From IMG/VR virus record IMGVR_UViG_3300017971_000013, positions 1 through 64,000 of that record: a stretch of 64,000 nt of DNA. One strand, written 5' to 3'. This stretch comes from a virus. The position numbers and the translations under genes were made by a program. Below are positions 49,535 to 57,845 of this stretch, piece after piece (position 1 is the first letter of the stretch; every line of letters begins with the position of its first letter). Under the pieces are notes generated by a model that had not been told where the DNA came from, ran no database searches, and saw only the letters and a program-made list of their open reading frames with translations.

Positions 49535-49792
49535 TTGAAGAGGATTAAACAAGCAAATCCTAGACTGAGAAGAAAGAACTATGACCTAAAACAAGAATTA
49601 AAGAGCTACAAAAATGCATTAAATAACCTACATTACATAATGAAACTACTTTTAATAGAACATGGAGGTTCTTTTGAATTTTCTTCAGAAAGAAACCAAG
49701 GGATAAACGACAAACATTTAGTCACTAAGAAGGCAGAAACAGAGGGTAATCATGTTATCTATCTTGTAGGATCAGATTTAAATGAAAATTAA
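49535..49792 (+). CDS. Coiled-coil protein (TTG start)
   Basis: An 85-residue protein. TTG 49535 has AAGGAG 6 bases upstream; no ATG is in frame nearby. Basic N-terminus, then a probable coiled coil (LRRKNYDLKQELKSYKNAL). Unknown. Confidence 0.5.
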   Translation: MKRIKQANPRLRRKNYDLKQELKSYKNALNNLHYIMKLLLIEHGGSFEFSSERNQGINDKHLVTKKAETEGNHVIYLVGSDLNEN

Positions 49793-50048
49793 AGATTTTC
49801 TAGAAGGAAAAAGAATCGACAAATTAACACTGAATAATAATGTGTTAAAACTGACGACAGAGAAAGGAACTGTGACAATAACGCCGCGCGACAATCAAGG
49901 AAATCTTACAGGAGCCTATTTAGATCTCTTCTTTGAAGAAAGAACCTGTCCTTCTTGTGACTCAACTAATGTCGTAATAAAACCTAGTAAATATGAGCAA
50001 AATAAGAAAACATTATATTGTTTCAACTGTGGACTAGGGTGTGTGTAA
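49782..50048 (+). CDS. Small zinc-ribbon protein
   Basis: An 88-residue protein: beta-rich N-terminus, C-terminal ribbon CPSCDST...CFNCGLGC. Overlaps both neighbours. Confidence 0.6.
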   Translation: MKIKDFLEGKRIDKLTLNNNVLKLTTEKGTVTITPRDNQGNLTGAYLDLFFEERTCPSCDSTNVVIKPSKYEQNKKTLYCFNCGLGCV

Positions 50049-50668
50049 TGGGTTTTCGGTTTAAACAAGACTATTTTAATTATCTAGAAGAAAGAATAGA
50101 AGGGTTAGAACGAGCAAATAACAGCCTAAAAGAAGACATAAGGAAGACTATGACTGCAAATAGAATATGTAAAACATGTAAGCATTGGAATGAGCATGAG
50201 AATATTTCTAATGGAGAATGTGGCGTTTATGGAAGTACAACTACTAAAAGCCATACTTGTGAAAAATATGAAGCAGGCAGTCTGTTTTACCAAGAAGAAA
50301 TACAACGTCTGAATGGTATCGTCATCGAACAGAAACAAGAACTAAAACAAGCTAAAAAGGAGATATCTTCAGCTATAGAAGATAAAGGCAACTTTAGAAA
50401 GTTAGCAGAAGAACGATTAGAAGAGATAAACCTTTTAAAGAGAACAGAGGAAATTACAGATAGAGTATGTTGTGTGATTGGAGAGGTGTTTTATCTGTTA
50501 GATGACGAAGAGAATTCACGTTTAAATGTCTCTCCTATGGAACTAGAAGATGTCTTCTGGGAGGCATTCAAGAGCTTTCAATCGGAAGAAGAAAGCATCT
50601 ATAATCTATCTAGAGAATTCTACGGTGCGCTAGTTAGGAGACCTATAGAATGGGTGACAGACAAATAA
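50048..50668 (+). CDS. Coiled-coil protein with C-x2-C-x2-W motif
   Basis: About 206 residues. CKTCKHWNEHE...GECGVYG...HTCEKYE is a Cys pattern seen in many phage small proteins; the rest is a long coiled coil (EEIQRLNGIVIEQKQEL). ATG 50048 overlaps the upstream stop; the ribosome site is weak. Confidence 0.55.
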   Translation: MGFRFKQDYFNYLEERIEGLERANNSLKEDIRKTMTANRICKTCKHWNEHENISNGECGVYGSTTTKSHTCEKYEAGSLFYQEEIQRLNGIVIEQKQELKQAKKEISSAIEDKGNFRKLAEERLEEINLLKRTEEITDRVCCVIGEVFYLLDDEENSRLNVSPMELEDVFWEAFKSFQSEEESIYNLSREFYGALVRRPIEWVTDK

Positions 50669-51015
50669 ATAAAGAACTACGGTATTTTCTACAAAAAGAG
50701 CTTCCAGGTTGTGTATTAACTGTTAAGGATGAAATATATGGAGAAGACTGTAAATCAACTGCCTTTAAATTAGAGTTTGCAGGCTTTCACGCCGAAAACT
50801 ATATTTCAGACTTTGCAATGGTAACATCAGCTTTTCCTGATATAGCCGTTGAAAATATCATTAAAGAGCTCGTAAGAGAGATCAAACATTTAGTACTCAA
50901 ACACTTTGGAATGGTATGTATACCAAGAGATGTGTTTGATGCAACCATTAAGTATCTAGGATATAATCCTTTTGGCGCTTCTTATGGAGAAGAGAAAAAG
51001 AATGAATACACCTAA
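50650..51015 (+). CDS. Hypothetical protein
   Basis: A 121-residue alpha/beta protein overlapping the upstream gene by 19 bases. Unknown. Confidence 0.55.
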   Translation: MGDRQINKELRYFLQKELPGCVLTVKDEIYGEDCKSTAFKLEFAGFHAENYISDFAMVTSAFPDIAVENIIKELVREIKHLVLKHFGMVCIPRDVFDATIKYLGYNPFGASYGEEKKNEYT

Positions 51016-51256
51016 GGTTTCGCAGCTTTATCGTATCGGTATTGTTGAGATGGAAGATGGTTCTGTAGGTCTGTGTGGAGAGCTGATAGACAAGAACAAG
51101 AACATAACTCTTTTTGCTATTTCTTCTCAACAACTAGCGGCGATGAATGAACTTCAAATGAAAGCGCAAGAGCTTAGAGGGGAGATTGAAGGTCACGTAA
51201 CCATTGCTGTTTCTGAAGAAATTGATGAAGATGTGACTAACAAATTGTTGAATTAG
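51002..51256 (+). CDS. Small beta-rich protein
   Basis: About 84 residues (QLYRIGIVEMEDGSVGLCGEL). ATG 51002 or in-frame ATG 50984. Followed by a gap with an extended -10 (TGG-TAAAAT, 51283-51288). Confidence 0.5.
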   Translation: MNTPKVSQLYRIGIVEMEDGSVGLCGELIDKNKNITLFAISSQQLAAMNELQMKAQELRGEIEGHVTIAVSEEIDEDVTNKLLN

Positions 51257-51321
51257 AGAGTGTACATAACGTAGAAATGTGGTAAAATACTGAGGTTTCT
51301 GAAACTGTTGTTTTCTTCAGA

Positions 51322-51343
51322 AAGGTTGCCACATGACAACATC
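51322..51343. promoter_or_regulatory. 22-bp palindrome overlapping a start codon
   Basis: AAGGTTGCCA-CA-TGACAACATC; the ATG of the next gene (51333-51335) lies inside it. A binding protein here could directly block translation start or transcription. Confidence 0.5.
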
Positions 51344-51515
51344 TAGTACTGAGGCCTTCAAAAGAGCATTAACTAATCTAAACTCTTTTGCGGCTAAAAT
51401 GGTTGGTCTAGGGTATCCAATACCTCCTAATGTGAATCAGAATGATCCGGAGGTTCAGACGTTATTACAGAGATGTAAAGAAAAATGGGGCGCGCCCAGA
51501 AAGAAGATAGAATGA
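51333..51515 (+). CDS. Small hypothetical protein
   Basis: A 60-residue protein whose ATG lies in a palindrome; AGAAAGG is upstream. Similar in style to phage small regulators. Unknown. Confidence 0.5.
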   Translation: MTTSSTEAFKRALTNLNSFAAKMVGLGYPIPPNVNQNDPEVQTLLQRCKEKWGAPRKKIE

Positions 51516-51751
51516 ATAAGCTAGCTTTTAGACTTACTGTCGTTTCGATTCTTATTCTTTGTGTGATTTGTCTTCTTAAAATGGCATTCTATCAACCTAC
51601 TTATGAATATGGCATAGATCCTACACAAGACTGCGAGGCCGTTAAAAAAGGTGAGGGTTACGCACCTTGTATGAATAATTTGTCACGGCAGGGTTGGGAG
51701 CCTATAGATACGGTAGGAGGACAATACGTTATTTATAGGAGAGCCAAATGA
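51512..51751 (+). CDS. Small one-pass membrane protein
   Basis: About 79 residues with an N-terminal membrane segment (LTVVSILILCVICLLKMAF) and a Cys-containing outer part (DCEAVKKGEGYAPC...GWEPIDTVGGQYVIYRR). It could be a spanin-like or inhibitor protein. Start ATG 51512 behind AGAAG. Confidence 0.55.
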   Translation: MNKLAFRLTVVSILILCVICLLKMAFYQPTYEYGIDPTQDCEAVKKGEGYAPCMNNLSRQGWEPIDTVGGQYVIYRRAK

Positions 51752-52068
51752 CCGAAGATGAATATTTTTTCCCCACCAAACCTATAAACCTAGGGAACGC
51801 CTGTAGTACTGGTGATAATGGAATTTCTATAGACAAGAAAGATCTTACACTTTATGCAAATTGTAATTTCTGTACAATGAAGCGCGAGGCGACGAAAATG
51901 TTCGGTTTCTTTGTAGCAGAAGACATCATGCGTATATGTGAAGACTGTGTCTTAGCCGCAATATCCAACTCACTAGCTGTTCCTGAACTTGAGCAAAGAC
52001 TTCAAAGATTAGAAGAATACCTACGGGCCAATGAGCCTTATAGGTATAAACATTTTGATGAAGGATAG
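51748..52068 (+). CDS. Small protein with ClpX-like zinc motif
   Basis: A 106-residue protein; CNFCTMKREATKMF...ICEDCVLAA resembles the C4 zinc domain of ClpX-type proteins. Unknown role. Confidence 0.55.
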   Translation: MTEDEYFFPTKPINLGNACSTGDNGISIDKKDLTLYANCNFCTMKREATKMFGFFVAEDIMRICEDCVLAAISNSLAVPELEQRLQRLEEYLRANEPYRYKHFDEG

Positions 52069-52070
52069 TA

Positions 52071-52313
52071 ATGTTCAGACATAATAGAATACAACCTATC
52101 TTCACTAGATGTGAGAGGTGCGGAACGTCTTTAGACGAACCTAATGCAACAGAAACTTCTCCTTTTTGTTTAAGATGTCGGCGTCTCAACAGAAAAGAAG
52201 CACACATGGATAAAAAGAATAAATGCGCATGTGGTAGCCCAAAATCTAAGAAAGCCAAACAATGTAGGCAATGCTTTTATCACAGAAAGAAATCCAAACC
52301 TTTTGATTTGTGA
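52071..52313 (+). CDS. Small zinc-ribbon protein
   Basis: An 80-residue protein with CERCGTS...CLRCRR and then CACGS...CRQC: two ribbon-like sites, basic end. Unknown. Confidence 0.55.
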   Translation: MFRHNRIQPIFTRCERCGTSLDEPNATETSPFCLRCRRLNRKEAHMDKKNKCACGSPKSKKAKQCRQCFYHRKKSKPFDL

Positions 52314-52319
52314 GGAACT

Positions 52320-52538
52320 ATGCTACGAAGAATTTTAGGATATACTGCGGCGGTTGTTTTTGGAGGAGCAACACTTCTAGCGGTCGCTTTCTTTGTTATG
52401 GTGTGCATAGCGGCAACTATGTCATATCTGGCTTTTATAGGTCTGGTGAAAAGCGCAGAAGCAAAGCAATGGAGCGACGCATTAGCGGCACTAGGGATGG
52501 TGTTTGGGTTACCACTGGGATATCTCTTTGGGTACTAA
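52320..52538 (+). CDS. Two-pass membrane protein
   Basis: A 72-residue protein with hydrophobic segments (LGYTAAVVFGGATLLAVAFF; LGMVFGLPLGYLFGY), behind GAGG. It could be a holin or other membrane protein. Confidence 0.5.
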   Translation: MLRRILGYTAAVVFGGATLLAVAFFVMVCIAATMSYLAFIGLVKSAEAKQWSDALAALGMVFGLPLGYLFGY

Positions 52539-52543
52539 CCATC

Positions 52544-52888
52544 ATGGTTATTGTAGATTTTAAATATTTAGAGCGTCTTATAAGAGAAGAGGCCACAAAA
52601 CTTCGGCGTTTACTGCCAAAAAATAGGTGGTACCTGCTCTGTCCTTACTATGATGCAGAGGAAGGTAAGCTAATAGCTTCGTTTGAAGGTCAATTGGCTT
52701 ATAAGACACTTGTTACTTTCGAATGCAAAAAAGACTCGGACTTCGACACTTGTGCCGTTGTTGTTGAGATAGAAAAAGGAGGCAGGTGGCTGAAATTAGC
52801 CAATAAAGAACTCAAATTCATTAATAACAGAGACATAGAGAGGGTAAGACATTGGCTACATTCGATCTTAAAGGAGATCACAACTTAA
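52544..52888 (+). CDS. Hypothetical protein
   Basis: A 114-residue protein from ATG 52544; the frame is open for a further 230 bases upstream but overlaps the previous gene there. Basic, alpha/beta. Unknown. Confidence 0.5.
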   Translation: MVIVDFKYLERLIREEATKLRRLLPKNRWYLLCPYYDAEEGKLIASFEGQLAYKTLVTFECKKDSDFDTCAVVVEIEKGGRWLKLANKELKFINNRDIERVRHWLHSILKEITT

Positions 52889-53262
52889 GTAGTAATTACA
52901 CTTTTGAGGTCTTCTTTAAAAATGACATGTATGAACATTTTCGTGCAGGTAACATGAAAGGCACTGTAGGTGATGCAATTGTGATTGCCTATAGAAGCAT
53001 TCAAACGTTTAAAAATATTTCAGACACGCATTTTAAGATTATTGTTAGAAAAAGAATGTGTAAAGGCTGCACACAATGTGGAAAGACACGTGATACCTCG
53101 GTGATGCGAGGAGATATTGTAGCCACTGTAATTTTTCAATATCCAGACAGAGAGCTGGAAGAACTTCAGAAGATTTTTGTGGGAGATATTACATATGTCG
53201 AAGAAAAAGGTACAGAAGATCAGTGCGACAATTCTGAGGCTGGAGCTTGCGGACACGCTTAA
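52852..53262 (+). CDS. Hypothetical Cys-containing protein (TTG start)
   Basis: A 136-residue protein with CKGCTQCGK near the middle and cysteines at the end. TTG 52852 has GAGGG about 10 bases upstream. Overlaps both neighbours. Unknown. Confidence 0.5.
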   Translation: MATFDLKGDHNLSSNYTFEVFFKNDMYEHFRAGNMKGTVGDAIVIAYRSIQTFKNISDTHFKIIVRKRMCKGCTQCGKTRDTSVMRGDIVATVIFQYPDRELEELQKIFVGDITYVEEKGTEDQCDNSEAGACGHA

Positions 53263-53422
53263 TGAAATTGCCTACAATCATGTAAGGTATATCATCGAGA
53301 GAAGCGGAAAAGAGATAGCGGCTATTGTACCTATGGAGGATTTTGAAAGACTCCAGAGAGAAGGGGCCGATGAAGAAACTAGTGATGGTGGAGGAAAGAC
53401 TAGAAAACCTGGTGGATCTTAA
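53195..53422 (+). CDS. Phd/YefM-like antitoxin
   Basis: About 75 residues from ATG 53195 behind GGGAGAT. The pattern SATILRLELADTLNEIAY...GKEIAAIVPMEDFERL is that of Phd/YefM antitoxins (DNA-binding N-terminus, then 'G-x-x-xAAIVPxxDxxxL'). No toxin gene of the Doc or YoeB type follows; the next gene is not recognised. It may block a host toxin or be a plain repressor. Confidence 0.6.
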   Translation: MSKKKVQKISATILRLELADTLNEIAYNHVRYIIERSGKEIAAIVPMEDFERLQREGADEETSDGGGKTRKPGGS

Positions 53423-53594
53423 TCAACTAGAGAAACAAATTTGCGCACTTGTTGCCGCAAAATATGAAATAGATGTCAGTAGGGCATCTGTACGTATAGC
53501 ACCAGAGAGAGGTTGGACAACTGGTTACAAATTGTCTGACTTTTACATACAGGTACGCGCGGAAAGAATAACTGATACTTCTCAGGAGAAATAA
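53370..53594 (+). CDS. Small hypothetical protein after Phd-like gene
   Basis: A 74-residue protein overlapping the antitoxin-like gene by 53 bases. It does not resemble RelE/YoeB/Doc toxins. Unknown. Confidence 0.5.
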   Translation: MKKLVMVEERLENLVDLNQLEKQICALVAAKYEIDVSRASVRIAPERGWTTGYKLSDFYIQVRAERITDTSQEK

Positions 53595-53595
53595 A

Positions 53596-53883
53596 ATGGC
53601 AACGGTGTCTGAGACAATTCGAGGCGTCATCGAAGGTGAAGGTTTAGAGGTTGCAGATTTGTATTCTTCTAACGTGACCGATGGAAAACATTGGAGACTA
53701 CTGTTAAATAATGATGAATTTAAGGTACGACCCCCTATGAGAATGTTGTTGAATGATAAAGTACGCCAGGCCCTAGACTCTGAGGGTTACGTGGTCTTTA
53801 ATAACAAAGTGGAGATAAAAGCGTATACAAGAGACGAGGTTGTAAATAATTACGCGGCCTTTTCTTATTACATAGAGGACTAG
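53596..53883 (+). CDS. Hypothetical protein
   Basis: A 95-residue alpha/beta protein behind AGGAG. Unknown. Confidence 0.55.
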   Translation: MATVSETIRGVIEGEGLEVADLYSSNVTDGKHWRLLLNNDEFKVRPPMRMLLNDKVRQALDSEGYVVFNNKVEIKAYTRDEVVNNYAAFSYYIED

Positions 53884-53884
53884 A

Positions 53885-54220
53885 ATGACTATCAGCAAAG
53901 AGAATTGGAAAACTTGGGTGCCAATAGCTCTTACTGTTTTGTCTATGCTAGGAGGCGCCTTTGGTACGATGATATCATGGATTCATGGTGTAGACATGCG
54001 GCTAGAGGTAATTGAACGTGAGATAAAGAACATAGAACCAAACTTCGAGCCTTATAAAATAGCTGTAGAACACAAAGAAAAAATTAAAATGAGGAAATTT
54101 TGCCATTCAACGCCTTCTGGTAAACGTTGTACAACGGAGGTTTGTGTAGATAAAGATGGAACCATGGAGTGTTCAGCTGTTCCAGACCTTAAAGAAGATG
54201 AGAAGAGAGCGGCACCTTAA
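53885..54220 (+). CDS. Membrane-anchored Cys-containing protein
   Basis: A 111-residue protein: one N-terminal membrane segment (WVPIALTVLSMLGGAFGTMI), then an outer part with Cys pairs (CHSTPSGKRCTTEVC). Its size and layout would suit a spanin or holin near the endolysin (54,985). Confidence 0.5.
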   Translation: MTISKENWKTWVPIALTVLSMLGGAFGTMISWIHGVDMRLEVIEREIKNIEPNFEPYKIAVEHKEKIKMRKFCHSTPSGKRCTTEVCVDKDGTMECSAVPDLKEDEKRAAP

Positions 54221-54230
54221 GAAAAAGCAA

Positions 54231-54740
54231 ATGAAGGACATCATGACAAAAGCCCTGGAAGATTTAGAGCCGGTTGAAATTGTGGCGATGACAAAAGCAC
54301 TTAGAGATGTGTATGCGGTTGCAAGAGATCAGGTGTTACCAGGTGTGCATCACGTTGATGTCGTAGTAAGATTAAAAGGCACAGTTAAAGTTGCCGATGC
54401 GCAACTTTACACACCAACAGCTGAAATCTCTTTTATGAAGATCTTGGCGCAAATGTTACATAATATTGGATACAACGAAGCGGCGATGGCGCTACGTAAA
54501 ATGTTTGTAGATCAATTTATGACAGCGGCAGAGATGTTAATAAAAGAAAAAAACCCTAAGAAAATAGAGGATGAGATAGAAGCGCTATCCACAGCTTTTG
54601 AAATGGTCAAACAACGTCTAAGAGACGTCCTACCTAAGAAACTTCGACATGGAGCCGTTTCACCTCAGCTCACCGTGGAAACCTGGGCTCCAGAAGATCC
54701 ATTGTATTCAAAAATAAAAAAGATCTTTGGGAGGTGTTAA
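54231..54740 (+). CDS. Helical hypothetical protein
   Basis: About 169 residues, strongly helical. The start is uncertain: ATG 54198, 54231 or 54243 are all in frame, and only weak ribosome sites are present. Unknown. Confidence 0.5.
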   Translation: MKDIMTKALEDLEPVEIVAMTKALRDVYAVARDQVLPGVHHVDVVVRLKGTVKVADAQLYTPTAEISFMKILAQMLHNIGYNEAAMALRKMFVDQFMTAAEMLIKEKNPKKIEDEIEALSTAFEMVKQRLRDVLPKKLRHGAVSPQLTVETWAPEDPLYSKIKKIFGRC

Positions 54741-54982
54741 TGCTGCGTGAAGTAATTCAGGTATGGAAATGTTCCAAATGTGAATATTACGCATTTGGGG
54801 ATGTTATTTCTTCTAAGAAACACAGAGAGGTTGTTGTAAATCGTTTAGGAGCAAAAAAGGTGCGGGTATACACAGAAAATCTGTGTGACGGGGAGATGAA
54901 GAAAAAAGGTAAAGGTTTTGGTTGTTATGATTTAGATCCTGGTAAGGGCGCAGCTAGAAGCTGTAGTCATAGAGGAGAATAA
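54740..54982 (+). CDS. Small zinc-ribbon protein
   Basis: An 80-residue protein: CSKCEYYAF...CDGEM...CYD...CSH; ATG 54740 overlaps the upstream TAA behind GGGAGGTG. Confidence 0.55.
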   Translation: MLREVIQVWKCSKCEYYAFGDVISSKKHREVVVNRLGAKKVRVYTENLCDGEMKKKGKGFGCYDLDPGKGAARSCSHRGE

Positions 54983-54984
54983 GA

Positions 54985-56100
54985 ATGAAGGAGATATATT
55001 TACGCATATTTACATGTGATTTTTGTTCGTGTATTTTTGGGATAGAATGGTCAAAGACAGATTCCCCTTGTGCAATAATCTGTCCGGTCTGCACAGAATA
55101 TGTGTGGGAAGAAAACGACGAGGACGATATGGATCATCTTTCAGATACACAAGTTGAAGAAGCTGTAAGTTATAATAAAAAACAAAGTTATTCACCTAGT
55201 ACTTGGATGGAAATTCAAGAAATGGTAGTTTGTCACGCTGATGGACTCGTTGGGCCAGATACTGTTCAGCACGTAGCATTTTGGCAATATAGACAAGATA
55301 TAGGATTGACTATAGATGGAAAAGTAGGGCCAGCTACCCTAAAAGAAATGGGTATTGAATACATTCCTGATGATGAATATGACATTAGAAACATGGTTAA
55401 AACCTACCCACATAGGTGTTTTGGTATAGATGTTTCTGACTATCAAGGTGATCTTTCTGCGGAAGATTTTCAACTTATGAAAGATGCGGGAGTAGTCTTT
55501 GTCATTTTTAAGGCTACTGAAGGTAGAACTTGGAAATCAAAATATTTTCATAACAATATTGTGAGAGCAAAAGGTGTCGGTCTTTTTGTATCTGCTTATC
55601 ATTTGACGCGTTTGACAGACTCTGCCGTTACTGAGGTGATGAACCCAGAAGGAGGAGCAGAGAACTTTGTTAATTTTATAGGTGATAAATGGTCACTGCT
55701 TGATTTTACTTGTTGGAACGATTTGGAATACAAACAGGTAGAACAGATGGTTAATTTGTGCAGCGCAGCTGAAGCAAATGATTGGTTGATGCGGTGGATG
55801 GTACGATTCAAAGAAATGGTTAGCCATAAAATTGAATTTTACCTGTCTCATAGAACAGCAAAGCTGTTTAGTTCGTATTGTGAACCTTTTAATACAACAG
55901 AAGGGTGGTGGGCGTATTACGATTCTGCTACTTGGGGAGATCCACCAAAAATGTATCCTCCTAATTGGAATAAATGGATGTTTAGGCAGATAACAGGCTC
56001 GGGTAAGGTTCCTGGCATTCATGGGGATTGTGACATAAACTATTTTGCCGGAGATACACAAGACTTTTTGGACTTTATAACCAATGAGCAAAGAGGATAG
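54985..56100 (+). CDS. Endolysin: zinc ribbon + peptidoglycan-binding + GH25 lysozyme
   Basis: A 371-residue protein. Residues 1-45 hold a zinc-ribbon-like part (CDFCSCIF...CPVC); about 60-125 a peptidoglycan-binding domain (VVCHADGLVGPDTVQHVAF...DGKVGPATLKEMG); from about 143 the GH25 muramidase (FGIDVSDYQG, FVIFKATEG, CWNDLEYKQ). The D and E of the N-D-L-E stretch (about residue 245) are the catalytic pair. It cleaves bacterial wall glycans at the end of infection. The zinc ribbon at the front is unusual. Confidence 0.8.
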   Translation: MKEIYLRIFTCDFCSCIFGIEWSKTDSPCAIICPVCTEYVWEENDEDDMDHLSDTQVEEAVSYNKKQSYSPSTWMEIQEMVVCHADGLVGPDTVQHVAFWQYRQDIGLTIDGKVGPATLKEMGIEYIPDDEYDIRNMVKTYPHRCFGIDVSDYQGDLSAEDFQLMKDAGVVFVIFKATEGRTWKSKYFHNNIVRAKGVGLFVSAYHLTRLTDSAVTEVMNPEGGAENFVNFIGDKWSLLDFTCWNDLEYKQVEQMVNLCSAAEANDWLMRWMVRFKEMVSHKIEFYLSHRTAKLFSSYCEPFNTTEGWWAYYDSATWGDPPKMYPPNWNKWMFRQITGSGKVPGIHGDCDINYFAGDTQDFLDFITNEQRG

Positions 56101-56104
56101 TTCT

Positions 56105-56356
56105 ATGTTCACAGCCCTGTTGGTGTTGTTTGTTGATATAGAGCGTCAAGTGCCTAAAGTATCTCTTTCTATGTTAACTAACGATTTTATTAACAGGGTT
56201 AAATCTTATATCGAATATGAACTTAGGGAATTAATGAAATTCTTTGGGTTCATATTTCGATATGAGCTACGGGTCTTACCGTGTGTTAGCTTATGTGATG
56301 TGGTTTTAAGCATACCAGATGAAGACATAGCTAAAATGAAGGAGTATAAATGGTAG
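56105..56356 (+). CDS. Small hypothetical protein
   Basis: An 83-residue protein starting at ATG 56105 behind AGAGGAT (alternative ATG 56084 lies in the endolysin). Its end overlaps thyX by 7 bases. Unknown. Confidence 0.5.
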   Translation: MFTALLVLFVDIERQVPKVSLSMLTNDFINRVKSYIEYELRELMKFFGFIFRYELRVLPCVSLCDVVLSIPDEDIAKMKEYKW

Positions 56357-57072
56357 ACGTTATTGTAGAGAGACCTCATGTGGAAATAATAAGCCCACCA
56401 ATGATTTTTAAATATAATAAAATGATGGTGGAGATTTGCGCGAGAAACTGTTATAAATCAGAAGAAGGCAGACTCTTCAAACATTCAGATAGATTCTTAA
56501 AGAGCGTAATTCAGACAAGAGGACACGTTTCTGTAGCGGATCATGCGCACATTACTGTGCGTTTCTTTATTGATAGAGCTTGCTCTCACCAACTTGTTCG
56601 TCATAGAATTGCTGCGTATTCTCAAGAATCACAACGTTATTGTAACTACGGAAAGAATAACGCGTTGAGGGTTGTTGGCGAGCCAGACATATTCAATGAA
56701 GGCGATGATCTCAAACAACTTTGGATAGAAAAGAGAAGAGAAGACTACGAAGAGTACTTGTTGTATCTTAAAAGAGGGGTAAAGCCAGAGGCAGCGAGAA
56801 CTTGTTTACCTAACGCTACAAAAACAGAGATATGTTCTACTTTTGATTTGACTGAGTGGCGCCATATCTTTAAAATTCGAGCACTGAGTTCTGCTGCACA
56901 ATGGCAGATTCGAGCTGTGATGCAGAGGACTTTGATTTATTTTGATACTCTGTTACCAGCTTTTTTTAGCGATCAAATGAGACAGCTTAGAGAATCAAAA
57001 GACGGATTGGCTGTATTTGATAGGGCAGATCTGAAGAAATTTCCGTGGGAACAACATGGCATAGAATGGTAA
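56350..57072 (+). CDS. thyX: Flavin-dependent thymidylate synthase (ThyX)
   Basis: A 240-residue protein with the ThyX motif RHRIAAYSQESQRY near residue 78 and the N-terminal ARNCYKSEE region. It makes dTMP from dUMP using folate and FAD. The set with dUTPase and FolE shows a self-supplied thymidylate route. AAGGAG precedes the ATG. Confidence 0.9.
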   Translation: MVDVIVERPHVEIISPPMIFKYNKMMVEICARNCYKSEEGRLFKHSDRFLKSVIQTRGHVSVADHAHITVRFFIDRACSHQLVRHRIAAYSQESQRYCNYGKNNALRVVGEPDIFNEGDDLKQLWIEKRREDYEEYLLYLKRGVKPEAARTCLPNATKTEICSTFDLTEWRHIFKIRALSSAAQWQIRAVMQRTLIYFDTLLPAFFSDQMRQLRESKDGLAVFDRADLKKFPWEQHGIEW

Positions 57073-57076
57073 GAAC

Positions 57077-57364
57077 ATGGTACAAACGTGCTCTAAACAC
57101 CAATTCACACATAATTGTGTGATTACTTTTGACGGTAATTTTGAGGCGTGTCCACTATGCAGCGCACTTGCTGAGGTGGAGGAATATAAACCTGTTTACG
57201 ACAGATTTAAAGACCTTTTTATTACTCAGACTAAGATGGACAAAGCTTTTACTATTATGGCAACTGCTATGGTAGATGCTTCTTCTGTTTTAGAGGCTGA
57301 GGTGGAGCGTGTAACCAATGACCTGGGAGTCCTTGTTAATGAAAGAAAAAATCAATCACCCTGA
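57077..57364 (+). CDS. Small CxxC coiled-coil protein
   Basis: A 95-residue protein: N-terminal Cys/His (CSKHQFTHNC...CPLC), then a helix. Possible zinc site. Unknown. Confidence 0.55.
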   Translation: MVQTCSKHQFTHNCVITFDGNFEACPLCSALAEVEEYKPVYDRFKDLFITQTKMDKAFTIMATAMVDASSVLEAEVERVTNDLGVLVNERKNQSP

Positions 57365-57566
57365 CTACTATAACGCCGCTGCCTTGGAGACAATAGATGC
57401 TATTGAAGGTCTAGGGTGCGAACCTGGTTTTAGTATTGGGTCTGTAATTAAATACATAACAAGGTACCAACATAAAGGTTCGCCTCTTACAGATCTTAGA
57501 AAAGCCAAGTGGTATATTGACAGACTTATTCAATACGAAGAGAAGAAATTAGAAGACAAGCGTTAA
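57339..57566 (+). CDS. DUF3310-type protein
   Basis: A 75-residue protein with NHPDYYN, ETIDAIEGLG, VIKYITRYQHKG and LRKAKWYIDRLI, the pattern of DUF3310 phage proteins (often called nucleotide-kinase-related). ATG 57339; overlaps the upstream gene by 26 bases. Confidence 0.75.
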   Translation: MKEKINHPDYYNAAALETIDAIEGLGCEPGFSIGSVIKYITRYQHKGSPLTDLRKAKWYIDRLIQYEEKKLEDKR

Positions 57567-57586
57567 CGTTGCCATTGTGCAACTTT
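57565..57586. promoter_or_regulatory. 22-bp palindrome site
   Basis: AACGTTGCCA-TT-GTGCAACTTT directly before AGGAG and ATG 57597. Confidence 0.6.
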
Positions 57587-57596
57587 AGGAGTTTTC

Positions 57597-57845
57597 ATGT
57601 CTAACTCTAGAGAAGAAGAAAAACTGCCGCCTGAATGTGCGGATGGTGTCCTAGATATCAAAGCGTATGATGCAGCTATCAATAACCCAGACAGGAAAGC
57701 TTATTGGAATCCAGAAGGCAAAAAAAGATGTACATGGTGTTTAAACGTTGTAGAGCAGCTGGCAGATGAGAGGTACTGCGAAACGTGCAGGCGTATGTAC
57801 ATTTTTAAACTCAAATCAGAATTCAAGGATACTTCAGAAGCATGA
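57597..57845 (+). CDS. Small zinc-ribbon protein
   Basis: An 82-residue protein with CTWCLNV...RYCETCRR, a zinc ribbon near the C-terminus. Behind TAGGAG. Confidence 0.55.
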   Translation: MSNSREEEKLPPECADGVLDIKAYDAAINNPDRKAYWNPEGKKRCTWCLNVVEQLADERYCETCRRMYIFKLKSEFKDTSEA

